From positions 62,001 to 126,000 of the forward strand of contig NZ_JNVM01000041.1 of NCBI RefSeq assembly GCF_000722545.1: a DNA stretch of 64,000 nt, in the 5' to 3' direction. Position numbers and translations under genes: made by a program. This stretch comes from Paenibacillus tyrphae. GTDB taxonomy: Bacteria; Bacillota; Bacilli; Paenibacillales; NBRC-103111. The notes under the pieces are model-generated. The model was not told the DNA's origin, made no database searches, and saw only the letters and a program-made list of their open reading frames with translations. Shown here piece by piece: positions 25,609 through 34,623 of the stretch. Position 1 is the stretch's first letter. Each line of letters opens with the position of its first letter.

Positions 25609-28600
25609 GTGAATTATTTGTTAGAGAATTTAGGAGATGAACGATTTCAAGAATTATGTCAGGCTCTTTTGATAAAAGAGTTTCCCAATGTTCAATGTTT
25701 CCCTATAGGTCAACCAGATGGTGGACGTGATGCGGTAGTTTATTTTAATTCAGCTAGAAATAATAAGGAATTTGCAGTATTTCAGGTTAAATTTGTGAAA
25801 AATCCACAAAGAATAAATGATCCACATAAATGGTTATTAGAGGTATTGGAGGGGGAGTTACCAAAAATTAAGGAGCTAATCCCAAGAGGGGCAAAGTCAT
25901 ATTATTTATTAACAAACGTTACGGGAACAGGGCATTTAGATAGTGGTTCAATTGATAAAGTACATAGTCTACTTGAAGAAAACTTAGATATTCCTGTTCT
26001 TTGCTGGTGGCGGGATGATTTATGTAAAAGGCTTGATTCTTCTTGGGATTTAAAATGGTTATATCCAGATCTAGTAACTGGTACAGACCTTTTTAGATAC
26101 ATTGTTGATCAAGGGGGATTAACCGATAGTTCTAAACGTTTTGATGCAATAACGGCTTTTGTTAGAGCACAGTATGAAGAAGATCTGGAAGTTCGTTTTA
26201 AACAGGTTGAATTACAAAATAATCTTTTAGATTTATTTGTAGATGTCCCTATTCATTTTAATGACACCAAGGAAGATAGACATCTTCAGTATTTATTTAG
26301 AGGTGTTCTCCGGGAATTTGGAAGCCAAGAAGATAATAACGTTATTGGTGCAGCCACGTTATTCTCGAAGTCTTTATTTCAGGAAAATGTACCTCAATTA
26401 GTGTTAGAAGGTGCACCAGGGCAAGGGAAGTCGACCTTAGCACAGTTTCTTTGTCAAATTTATCGAATGAAGTTACTAAAGTTAGAACAAGAGTTTAATA
26501 CTCTACCTATATCTGTTCGACCTAGCAATTTGCGTATTCCGATAAAGGTTGATTTACGCAATCTCGCTTCTTGGCTAAGTAAGGACAACCCATTTTCCTC
26601 AGATGAAGATGATGAAGCGTTATATCAATGGGAAAAATCTCTCGAGTCTTTTTTAATAGCTCAAATTAAATATTATTCTGGAGGTTTTGAGTTTTCTGTT
26701 TCAGATTTACATGCAGTTGCAAAAGTAAGTTCATTACTAATTGTGTTAGATGGGCTAGATGAAGTTGCTGATATTCAGATGAGAAAAGAGCTGGTCAACG
26801 AAGTAGTAAAGGGTATAAATAGGCTTCGGCAAACGTCTGCATCCTTACAGGTAATAATTACAAGCCGCCCGTCCGTTTTCGAAAATTCACCTGGATTTCC
26901 AATTAAGAAATTCCCTCATTTCAGATTGGTTTCGTTAACAAAAAACCTAATTGACAACTATACTACGCAATGGCTTAGGGCAAAAAAAATTTATGGTAGT
27001 CAAGCATCCGAGGTAAAGAAAATACTTAAAAATAAACTAGAGAAGCCACACTTAAGGGATTTGGCAAGAAATCCAATGCAGCTAGCTATACTATTGAGCC
27101 TTATTCATACAAAAGGCTCTTCCTTACCAGATAAACGGACGGCTCTGTACGATAGTTATGTAGATTTGTTTTTCGATAGAGAGGCGGAAAAAGACAATAC
27201 TGTGAGGGAGAATAGAGAACTATTAATAGATATTCATCGGTTTTTAGCTTGGATTTTACATTCAGAGTCTGAGCAGGGTAAACATGAAGGTAGAATTAAT
27301 ACAGAACGTTTGCAAAGTCTCCTTTCTGAATATCTTAAATCAGAAGGTAGAGATAGCTCCATGACAGAATCGTTGTTTACTGGTGTCGTAGAGAGAGTAG
27401 TATTTTTGGTATCTAGAATTCAAGGTACATTCGAATTTGAAGTTCAACCACTAAGAGAGTATTTTGTAGCTCGACATCTTTATGAGACAGCACCATATTC
27501 CCCTCCAGGTAATGAAAAAAAAGGTACAAAACCGGATAGATTTGATGCTATTGCAAAGAATTTTTATTGGTTAAACGTTACAAGATTCTTCTGTGGGTGT
27601 TTTAGCAAAGGTGAGTTACCATCGTTAGTGGAGAGATTAAATGTATTGTTAGAAGACGTCCAATACAAAAATATTAGTCATCCTCGAGCTTTAACAGCGA
27701 TGCTTTTGTCAGATTGGGTTTTTTCACAAAATCAGTATTCGATGCGTGAAGCAGTAAAACTAGTTTTGAAGGGCATTACACTTCGTCATGTACTGGGAAG
27801 TGGAAAAAGAAATAGTGACGTATTAGTATTACCTTCAGGCTGTGGAAGGGAACAATTAGTGGATGAATGTTTCAATATATTAAAGGAAAAGCCTACAATT
27901 GATTATGCATGGGAGATAATAGATTTAATAGTGGCCAATTCTCCAAAGGAAGAAAGAAAAAATCATTGGTACAATTATATATCTGGCATAGAAGGGGAGA
28001 AGGAATTTTCATCTTGGTTAACTTACGGACTTTATATGGGAGTTTTGCCTGATTTGACATCTGAAGAATTGAATTTACTGATTATTCGGCATGAATTTAG
28101 TATAAACAATTTAGTAACGTTATTAAGGGCAGGGCATTCAAAGATAATTGAATCGGATGAAAAGTTTTCTTCAATCGTTATAGATCATATTTTAAATGAA
28201 TGTATAGAAATTCCTCTGAAACGTAAAGAGACCTCAATACTTTTGAATTTTATTCATGGCATAAATCCCAAATCATATGGCTTAGCCTTTGATATTTCAA
28301 AACCCGGGCCACTAAGAGAAATTAGGTCTAGATATGGATATCATTTTGATATTTTATTTGATGGTGGTTATGATGATTCCTTAACAATACAGACTCAAAT
28401 TGCTATACCAGAAAATCAAGAACTTAAAATGTGTTATGAATTTTTACAATACTCTTCTAATGAGACAGATAAGCATGCAACCGAATGGGTAAATGGTTTA
28501 GCACCATGGGAAACGATAGTTGAAAATTTACGGGTACTATGGGGGGACAGATGGTCTATTTATTCGCTGGCAATAACTTCAAGTAATGTTAAAATACCAA

Positions 28601-29364
28601 AAGATAAAGAGGAGATCGATTTGTTTGATGTATCTACCCCTCTTTGTAAACGAACATTCTATGCAAGAAATGCATCTTCTATTTGGTGGAGAAAACAAAT
28701 AGAGAGTGCTAGCACTGAAATGGATTTCATGTTTCTTTCTCTTTTGTTTTTAACATCAGCTAATTCCAACCTCTTAAAAAACGTTTTAGATTATATACAA
28801 CCAGTATTTGATAAGATCTCTAATGATAATTGGGAGAAAGTAACAAAGCAATTGGAATATACTCGTAGGGTCGGTAATAGACGTGATTTGGCATTAAATA
28901 TGTCAAAACTACCTGGGGAATTAACAGCAAGAACAGTTGCTGCTATTGGTATTTGTGTAAATGATCGAGATTCAATTAAGTTATATGAGGTGCACTTGCA
29001 CGATTATGTTGGAACAGATGTATCTGTGTTAAAATTTTGCCAAAGGGTTGCATTTACGTTGGTTGAACATGATCCTAGTAGATGGAATCAAGCAATTTCA
29101 ATCATCTCGAGGATTTACTCTCAAGGGGGAACTTTTGATGCATATTACCATAGTATTTATAGAAGAAGATACATGGGATATCCTGTACAAATTCCAGTAG
29201 ATGTTGCAAAGCAAATAGCTAATCAACCAGAAAACTATCCAAGGTTTTTAGTTGATCTAGCAGAAAGAGCATGTCGTGATGAAGTAGCATCGCAAATTGT
29301 ACCAATAGGAACATTGGCGAAAAAAGAAAGATGGTTTGAAAATGCTAATTTATTAACAGTATAA
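25609..29364 (+). CDS. Mrr-like nuclease-NACHT STAND NTPase, putative antiphage defence protein
   Basis: A 1251-residue protein in three parts. Residues about 1-120 look like a PD-(D/E)xK nuclease of the Mrr type: a helix ERFQELCQALL, then QPDGGRDA with the catalytic Asp and FAVFQVKF with the Q-x-K. Residues about 260-480 form a NACHT NTPase with Walker A GAPGQGKST, Walker B LLIVLDGLDEV and VIITSRPSV. The remaining 700 residues are helical and probably the sensor. The GTG at 25609 is favoured by AGGGGGG upstream. STAND proteins of this plan, including Avs and bNACHT types, sense phage products and trigger DNA cleavage. That role is inferred. Codon use is AT-rich, unlike its neighbours, which suggests transfer. 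Confidence 0.82.
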   Translation: MNYLLENLGDERFQELCQALLIKEFPNVQCFPIGQPDGGRDAVVYFNSARNNKEFAVFQVKFVKNPQRINDPHKWLLEVLEGELPKIKELIPRGAKSYYLLTNVTGTGHLDSGSIDKVHSLLEENLDIPVLCWWRDDLCKRLDSSWDLKWLYPDLVTGTDLFRYIVDQGGLTDSSKRFDAITAFVRAQYEEDLEVRFKQVELQNNLLDLFVDVPIHFNDTKEDRHLQYLFRGVLREFGSQEDNNVIGAATLFSKSLFQENVPQLVLEGAPGQGKSTLAQFLCQIYRMKLLKLEQEFNTLPISVRPSNLRIPIKVDLRNLASWLSKDNPFSSDEDDEALYQWEKSLESFLIAQIKYYSGGFEFSVSDLHAVAKVSSLLIVLDGLDEVADIQMRKELVNEVVKGINRLRQTSASLQVIITSRPSVFENSPGFPIKKFPHFRLVSLTKNLIDNYTTQWLRAKKIYGSQASEVKKILKNKLEKPHLRDLARNPMQLAILLSLIHTKGSSLPDKRTALYDSYVDLFFDREAEKDNTVRENRELLIDIHRFLAWILHSESEQGKHEGRINTERLQSLLSEYLKSEGRDSSMTESLFTGVVERVVFLVSRIQGTFEFEVQPLREYFVARHLYETAPYSPPGNEKKGTKPDRFDAIAKNFYWLNVTRFFCGCFSKGELPSLVERLNVLLEDVQYKNISHPRALTAMLLSDWVFSQNQYSMREAVKLVLKGITLRHVLGSGKRNSDVLVLPSGCGREQLVDECFNILKEKPTIDYAWEIIDLIVANSPKEERKNHWYNYISGIEGEKEFSSWLTYGLYMGVLPDLTSEELNLLIIRHEFSINNLVTLLRAGHSKIIESDEKFSSIVIDHILNECIEIPLKRKETSILLNFIHGINPKSYGLAFDISKPGPLREIRSRYGYHFDILFDGGYDDSLTIQTQIAIPENQELKMCYEFLQYSSNETDKHATEWVNGLAPWETIVENLRVLWGDRWSIYSLAITSSNVKIPKDKEEIDLFDVSTPLCKRTFYARNASSIWWRKQIESASTEMDFMFLSLLFLTSANSNLLKNVLDYIQPVFDKISNDNWEKVTKQLEYTRRVGNRRDLALNMSKLPGELTARTVAAIGICVNDRDSIKLYEVHLHDYVGTDVSVLKFCQRVAFTLVEHDPSRWNQAISIISRIYSQGGTFDAYYHSIYRRRYMGYPVQIPVDVAKQIANQPENYPRFLVDLAERACRDEVASQIVPIGTLAKKERWFENANLLTV

Positions 29365-29498
29365 CACCCGTTAATTTTGGCGTTGAATATTTTCTTAGTT
29401 ACCGATATATGAAAGGGTTTTATCCCTTTAACTAGGGCATATTTTTAGATGATAAGCAAACGAAGGAAGCCCGGCTATAGTCAACAAGGGAGGTCAAT

Positions 29499-30827
29499 AT
29501 GTTGTTTTGGAAGAAAGAAACGCAGCTTGATCGAATAAAAAACAAACTCGAAAAGGCCATGCGCAAAGATACGGATTTTTTGGTGTTTGGAGCATCCTCA
29601 CACAAATACAGGGTTGATGAAAAGCTTACAGCAAACGAGCTTGCGGACTGGCAAGCAAAAAATCAGGTCATACTCCCGGAGCCTTATGCGCAGTTTTTAA
29701 CGAAAGTCGGAAATGGAGGTGCCGGGCCGTATTACGGGATTTATTCGATTGAAAAGGCCACTTCCTATACCGATAGAAATGCATTCGCTGCAAAATGCGT
29801 TCTGCACCCCAGAATGACAAAAGAGGAATGGAACCATCTAACCGAACCCCTGATCAATGATGAGGACATCTCTGACCCGGAATACGACGCCGCCCGTAAT
29901 ATGGTGATGGGCGGCATGTTGTGCATTGGCACACAAGGCTGCGAATACGATATGTATCTCGTACTTGAAGGAGAACACAGAGGGAAAATCGTTTACACTT
30001 CAGATTTTTATCCTGATCATCCCTTTTTCTTTGTCTATGAAGACAACTTTCTGGACTGGTATGAGCGCTGGCTGGACGAAATTATTCTGGATTATGATAT
30101 CGCGTGGTTTGGCAGCAAAATGCCGGGCGATGAAAATGCGTTGATACAGGTTTATCAAAACGCCTCAAACGAAGAAATCAAATCAAAAGCGCTTGATGGA
30201 ATGTTCAAGTTTAAGAAAATCTCGCAGCCAACCATTGATTTTTTAAAAAACGTAGCTGATCAAGGACAAAAATCTCGCATCACCGCCATTCAGCTAATCT
30301 GCAAAACCTCTGTTGACGCGGGAAGAGGCTATCTTCTGGAGCTGTTGCATTCGGATAGAAATGAGGATTTATTACACGCTTTACAGATTCTGAACTGGTA
30401 TGGTAAATCTGTTGATTTATCGGAATTTATAAAAGTGATAGTGCAGAGTCTCGACAGGGTACACGACCCGGAAACGTTACGTCATGTGGGGTATGTATTG
30501 GAACCTTCCGGCGCGATTACACTCCAAAACTTTGCTCCCTTTTTATGCCACGCCGACTCGAATATACAAACCGCCGCAATCTATGCCACACGCAGCTGCA
30601 ATGACAAATCGGACAGTTGGGAGATCATTGAACAGATGTTAATGGGTGGCGACAAGGAGGTTGTGAAAAACTCTATTCTATTTTGGGACATTATCCCTCA
30701 TGAGAAGTTATTGCCTTATTATAAGGCTGCATGGCCGGAATATAAAAACAATATTAATTTCAGGGAAAAATTTATAGGTTGTTTGAAACAATTAAATTTG
30801 CCGGATGATTATTTTGACAAAGAATAA
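29499..30827 (+). CDS. SMI1/KNR4 (SUKH) domain protein with C-terminal helical repeats
   Basis: A 442-residue cytoplasmic protein. Residues about 40-200 fit the SUKH fold: LPEPYAQFLTKVGNGGAGP is the classic helix-loop, with GMLCIGTQGCEYDMYLVLEG and FLDWYERWLDEII after it. Residues about 215-442 consist of HEAT-like helical pairs. SUKH proteins often neutralise polymorphic toxins of contact-dependent or secreted systems. No toxin gene is visible beside it, so it could be an orphan immunity protein. GGGAGG lies five bases before the ATG. A second SUKH-like gene follows on the same strand. Confidence 0.8.
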   Translation: MLFWKKETQLDRIKNKLEKAMRKDTDFLVFGASSHKYRVDEKLTANELADWQAKNQVILPEPYAQFLTKVGNGGAGPYYGIYSIEKATSYTDRNAFAAKCVLHPRMTKEEWNHLTEPLINDEDISDPEYDAARNMVMGGMLCIGTQGCEYDMYLVLEGEHRGKIVYTSDFYPDHPFFFVYEDNFLDWYERWLDEIILDYDIAWFGSKMPGDENALIQVYQNASNEEIKSKALDGMFKFKKISQPTIDFLKNVADQGQKSRITAIQLICKTSVDAGRGYLLELLHSDRNEDLLHALQILNWYGKSVDLSEFIKVIVQSLDRVHDPETLRHVGYVLEPSGAITLQNFAPFLCHADSNIQTAAIYATRSCNDKSDSWEIIEQMLMGGDKEVVKNSILFWDIIPHEKLLPYYKAAWPEYKNNINFREKFIGCLKQLNLPDDYFDKE

Positions 30828-30885
30828 TTTCACTACTTATATCTACAGTTGTATCATAAAAAGTTAGCCCAGGAGTTGAATTACA

Positions 30886-31584
30886 ATACTGCTAAAAGAT
30901 ACCGATCAACTGGATGATTTAAAGACTTTTCTAACCAACTGGTACGGAAAGTACGATAGCTCCTACGGTGTGCCTGAGGACGAGATTCCAGCGTACCTAC
31001 CAGAGGCGTTGCGTGAGTTATATGCGTTTGCAGGACGCTGGAAAGATGGTTCGGACGATCACCTGGAGAACTCTCCAGAGATATTTCAACATCAGGATTG
31101 CCTATATTCGGTGGAGCGTCTGAAAAAGGATAAGAATAGGATCACGTTTCTTGAGGAAAATCAAGCAAACTGGACATGCCAAGTGGAGGCAGGCAACAAC
31201 CATTCTTCTGTCTACTGTGACGCATGCCTGCTTTGGGATGACAATGTAGAAGGACACATCATCGTAAATGACTCTTTATATCATTTTTTGAAAACGTTTT
31301 GCTTACAGGAGGTAGTTTTTGGCTGCAAACATCTTTATACGGTAGAAGGAAAAATAGATAATATCCAGAAGCTGTTTGATAAGCCGATTGAAGAAGTGTG
31401 GCTTAATGGGTACTATATTAGCCCCAAAGAAGATGGGCCTACTCATTCATTTTACTGCTGCGAGGACGTATTGGTGATGGAGCTTCATGGGGAATATTGG
31501 TTGGGACATCATTGTGATGCACCTGCGGCCTTTAATGGTGATGTCCTTTCTTCCATAGCACTTAGAAAGATTACATCGAATTGA
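30886..31584 (+). CDS. SUKH-like protein with apparent ATA start
   Basis: The coding frame extends upstream of the first standard start (GTG 30970) as LKDTDQLDDLKTFLTNWYGK and further to YDSSYGVPEDEIPAYLPEAL, which is the expected N-terminus of a SUKH protein (LPEALRELYAFAGRW). A clear AGGAG lies ten bases before an ATA at 30886, where ATG would be expected. Translation may begin at ATA or the next codon CTG, or the gene may be impaired. The body ends with EYWLGHH and contains several Cys and His residues of unknown role. It probably belongs with the preceding SUKH gene as an immunity-type protein. Confidence 0.65.
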   Translation: MLLKDTDQLDDLKTFLTNWYGKYDSSYGVPEDEIPAYLPEALRELYAFAGRWKDGSDDHLENSPEIFQHQDCLYSVERLKKDKNRITFLEENQANWTCQVEAGNNHSSVYCDACLLWDDNVEGHIIVNDSLYHFLKTFCLQEVVFGCKHLYTVEGKIDNIQKLFDKPIEEVWLNGYYISPKEDGPTHSFYCCEDVLVMELHGEYWLGHHCDAPAAFNGDVLSSIALRKITSN

Positions 31585-31624
31585 GTCCTTTCATTAAAAT
31601 ACCTTCATGGAACGGAGGGAGAGC

Positions 31625-32458
31625 TTGCTTAAGTGGAGTAGCGATGTATGGGCAAAGCTGACAGGACCGTACGGTTCTGCAGAGAACGTACCTGTGTTAT
31701 TGCAGCAGCTCATGGGGCAATATAGCCAGGAGATTTTTGACGAACTCTTTCAGGAGCATTTGTTCCATCAAAATACGATCTATACGGCTACCTACGCGGC
31801 GATGCCGTTTTTGGCACAGCTAGCATGTTCTACATCGGATGCGGAAGTGCGCAAAGAGCTGTTTATCAATGGCGGTATAATCGAGGCAAGCCGTGATGGG
31901 CGCGATGAGGCGCCATTTCCGGAAGCTTGGGCTGAACTGGCCGAAGATGCAGGCAGCTCCGTTTGTGCTGAATTGTATCGTGAATATATAGAGGCAGTAG
32001 GCAAGCTCAAGGCGCTTACCGGGGAAGTATTCGCCTATGCAGCCCATCATTCCATCGATGAGACGGAGAAACGTTATATTCTTGTAGCGGATGCTGCTTA
32101 TCGGGGCTCGTATATCGTTGCCAACATGCTGATGACGTTTATTCACGGGGATGAGTATGTGGCCGTGTGCCCGGCCTGCGGGGAAGATGTATTCCTATGG
32201 CCTGATGAAGATCATGCAGAAATCCTTCAAGCCCACGAACACGATCCCGTCTTTCACACTGGCCAGGAATCACATGTCATCGTTCCGGCAACGTCATTGG
32301 CAGATGAAGAAATACGAACATTAGCGGAGCGGGCCGTAGCGATCGGAGAGCCGACGTTAGCTGGGCATCTGCATTATTTAGCGGGGGAAACATCATGTCC
32401 GTCCTGCCGTGAGCGAATTTCGATATGGCCGTCTTTACTTAGCACATTTACAGTGTAG
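31625..32458 (+). CDS. Hypothetical protein with two C-terminal CxxC zinc-ribbon motifs
   Basis: About 277 residues with no signal peptide. The first 160 residues are helical (LLQQLMGQYSQEIFDELFQE and later YTATYAAMPFLAQLA), a pattern seen in HEAT-like immunity proteins. The C-terminal part has CPACGEDVFLWP near residue 184 and CPSCRERISIWP near 258, which could form one zinc site. TTG at 31625 is preferred over ATG 31607 because GGAGGGAG lies just ahead of it and nothing suitable precedes the ATG. It follows the two SUKH genes on the same strand, so a linked role in toxin immunity is possible but unproven. Confidence 0.6.
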   Translation: MLKWSSDVWAKLTGPYGSAENVPVLLQQLMGQYSQEIFDELFQEHLFHQNTIYTATYAAMPFLAQLACSTSDAEVRKELFINGGIIEASRDGRDEAPFPEAWAELAEDAGSSVCAELYREYIEAVGKLKALTGEVFAYAAHHSIDETEKRYILVADAAYRGSYIVANMLMTFIHGDEYVAVCPACGEDVFLWPDEDHAEILQAHEHDPVFHTGQESHVIVPATSLADEEIRTLAERAVAIGEPTLAGHLHYLAGETSCPSCRERISIWPSLLSTFTV

Positions 32459-32482
32459 AGCTGCAGGTTAAGTGGGAGAGAA

Positions 32483-32530
32483 ACTAGGAGCTGTCACGCC
32501 GCGACAAGCTCCTTCACATTTATCGATGGA
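32483..32530 (+). repeat. Dispersed repeat, copy F (left half)
   Basis: TAGGAGCTGTCACGCCGCGA followed by CAAGCTCCTTCACATTTATC matches the left half of copy E and part of copy A. The right half with the ACCGTATCATAAGTGA core is absent. Confidence 0.6.
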
Positions 32531-32534
32531 AAAA

Positions 32535-33701
32535 TTAACACTTGCTCTTCACCGCGATGGCTGGCGCTCCAGCTCTCTTGAAGTAAGGCAGCAATGAAAT
32601 CAAGCCCAGAATCGCCAGAACGAAGCCTACCCATAACGGAGAACGGAGTCCGTATCCTGCGTCGATGGTCAGTCCTCCGATGGAAGAGCCAGCGACGACG
32701 CCGAGGCTAATAACGGATCCGTGAACGGTCGTAACCAGCGTGCCGGTCCCTGCAACTCGGGTGATGCGGGTCGACATCGCGGGATTCAGGGTCACTCCCG
32801 TTAGTCCAATCAGAATGACAGCAATGACAGAAACGTACGGACTGTGGGCATAGATTCCGAACATCATCAGCGCCGCAGTCAAGAGCATCAATCCCATGGT
32901 TAAGGTTGGCATCATATACCGATCGGCAAGTCTGCCGGTAACCAGGTTTCCTGCGACGGTCGCCATGCCGTATATCCCTAACAGAAGCGGAATCGTCGCT
33001 GTGTCGAAGCCGGAGAGGTCGGTAAGAATAGGTGCGAAATAACTGAATGTGGCAAACGTCGCGCCGATAATGAGAAGGCTGGTCGCATAGGCAGCCCATA
33101 GATTTGGATTTTTGAAACTCGCCAGTTCACCGCGCAAACTAACGGACTCCGGCTTGGATGCGGCGGGGATCACTTTCATGCCCAAAAGGCCAGACAGCAA
33201 AACCAGTACGACAACCGCCCAAAAACTGGAGCGCCATCCGAAGTATTGGTTGAAGAGCATCGCCACGGGCAAGCCGAGCGCGGTAGCCACCATTAAACCG
33301 CCAAGGACGATGGATGCGGCACGACCGCGATACTGAGGACTGACGAAGTCGAAGCAAATGCCAAGCGAAACGCCGAAGCAAGCAGCGGAGGAAACGCCGG
33401 TAATGATCCGGGCAACCATCATCATCTCATAACCGATGGCTAACGCGCCAAGTGTTTGACCGAAGAGGAATATGGCCGAAATCCATAAGAAAGCCCGCTT
33501 CTTCGACACTTTGGATAAACCAATCGCTAACAAAGGACCCCCCACAATCATCCCCGCAGCATAAGCGGATATAAGGTATCCGACGGAAGCAATGGATACG
33601 TCAAATTCCTTCGATAACGAAGTCATAATTCCAGCCACCGTGAATTCGGCAGTGGTCATGGAAAAGATCATCATTCCCAGTACATAAATAGCAAACGGCA
33701 T
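32535..33701 (-). CDS. MFS efflux transporter (arabinose-efflux/chloramphenicol-resistance-like)
   Basis: A 388-residue major facilitator with 12 predicted helices, the usual DHA1-type size. FTVAGIMTSLSKEFDVS begins the first periplasmic loop, and GLSKVSKKRAFLW near residue 63 is the motif A region between helices 2 and 3. The long central loop is replaced by a short basic stretch. Such carriers expel drugs or sugars by proton antiport; the substrate is unknown. GGAGG precedes the ATG. A TetR gene lies just upstream on the same strand, and two copies of a shared operator-like motif sit in front of this gene, so repression by that regulator is likely. Confidence 0.88.
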   Translation of the reverse strand: MPFAIYVLGMMIFSMTTAEFTVAGIMTSLSKEFDVSIASVGYLISAYAAGMIVGGPLLAIGLSKVSKKRAFLWISAIFLFGQTLGALAIGYEMMMVARIITGVSSAACFGVSLGICFDFVSPQYRGRAASIVLGGLMVATALGLPVAMLFNQYFGWRSSFWAVVVLVLLSGLLGMKVIPAASKPESVSLRGELASFKNPNLWAAYATSLLIIGATFATFSYFAPILTDLSGFDTATIPLLLGIYGMATVAGNLVTGRLADRYMMPTLTMGLMLLTAALMMFGIYAHSPYVSVIAVILIGLTGVTLNPAMSTRITRVAGTGTLVTTVHGSVISLGVVAGSSIGGLTIDAGYGLRSPLWVGFVLAILGLISLLPYFKRAGAPAIAVKSKC

Positions 33702-33737
33702 ATGAATAACCTCCGGTTCTCGAACAAATTGTAATGG

Positions 33738-33752
33738 TTAGTACAAAATTAG
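33738..33752. promoter_or_regulatory. Putative TetR operator, copy 1
   Basis: TTAGTACAAAATTAG lies upstream of the MFS gene. The same word occurs at 33807 and, inverted, at 34475, only around these two genes. Confidence 0.55.
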
Positions 33753-33806
33753 GTGTGGTAATGCTTCTACGGAGCTCCGGTTCAGACGCTCTTACTTTTT
33801 TATTAA

Positions 33807-33821
33807 TCAGTACAAAATTAG
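33807..33821. promoter_or_regulatory. Putative TetR operator, copy 2
   Basis: TCAGTACAAAATTAG sits between the TetR stop and the MFS start. It differs from copy 1 at one base. Confidence 0.55.
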
Positions 33822-33839
33822 CCGTAAAAAAGTGCAACG

Positions 33840-34430
33840 TTAGAACAAGACTTCCAACGTTGCTTTGGCCATTTGAACAGCCCTGTCACGATTCTGAGCA
33901 GCGGCATTGAGTACCCGGAGTCCATAATAATTACTTAGAAAGAGGTGGGCTAAATCCGAAGCCGGATGTGTCCGCGAGATTTCTCCCGACATCTGCCCTG
34001 TCTCAATCGCCTGTTGTAGAGCCTGCTCCAGCAAATCCACGTGTCGTTTGAATAGGCGTTCGACCGCCGGATCTCTTTGCGCGCGCTCCATGGCAGCATT
34101 GATCAATAGGCAGCCTCTTCGATTCTCGTTTGAAAAGTCCTCTTGGATCGCCCAATTGAGCAAAACACGAAGCCGGTCTTTTACAGGTCCTTGCCGGTTA
34201 AGAATCTCAATCTGGGCTTGGATGCCGGTCTCATGGTAACGCAAGAGGGCTTGTTCATAAAGCTCGTGCTTACTTCCGTAGGCATTGTATAAGCTTCCTC
34301 TTCCAAGACCGGTTTGTTTGCACAGATCCTCTGTCGAGCAAGCTTCGTAGCCATTTTCCCAGAATAATTCCATAGCCGCATCGATAACGGCGGTATCTTT
34401 AAACTCCCGCGGTCTTCCGCTTTTACTCAC
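33840..34430 (-). CDS. TetR/AcrR-family transcriptional regulator
   Basis: A 196-residue repressor. The N-terminal helix-turn-helix runs FKDTAVIDAAMELFWENGYE through STEDLCKQTGLGRGSLYNAY at residues about 8-50, and the C-terminal ligand domain is all helical with RRGCLLINAAME, as in the TetR_C group near YxaF/AcrR. GTG at 34430 with GGAAGGGAG upstream is preferred to longer starts. It lies ahead of the MFS gene on the same strand. A conserved 14-15-base motif occurs once before this gene and twice before the transporter, suggesting that it represses both itself and the pump until a drug binds. Confidence 0.88.
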   Translation of the reverse strand: MSKSGRPREFKDTAVIDAAMELFWENGYEACSTEDLCKQTGLGRGSLYNAYGSKHELYEQALLRYHETGIQAQIEILNRQGPVKDRLRVLLNWAIQEDFSNENRRGCLLINAAMERAQRDPAVERLFKRHVDLLEQALQQAIETGQMSGEISRTHPASDLAHLFLSNYYGLRVLNAAAQNRDRAVQMAKATLEVLF

Positions 34431-34474
34431 CTCATTCCACTCCCTTCCTGCACAATCTAATAAAAACATCATAA

Positions 34475-34488
34475 TAATTTTGTACTGA
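34475..34488. promoter_or_regulatory. Putative TetR operator, copy 3
   Basis: TAATTTTGTACTGA is the reverse complement of the first 14 bases of copy 2. It lies upstream of the TetR start, consistent with autoregulation. Confidence 0.55.
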
Positions 34489-34623
34489 TCTGTCAAATAT
34501 AAGCTTGAAGCGGATACTGTTCGGGTGCGCGAGAGTTTAGCTTGACAAGATGTATGGTTTTATGCAAAGTTACTGGTGTCGAAAAGGCTAAACGAGCGCG
34601 AGAAGCGAGAAAAGGTGAACCTT

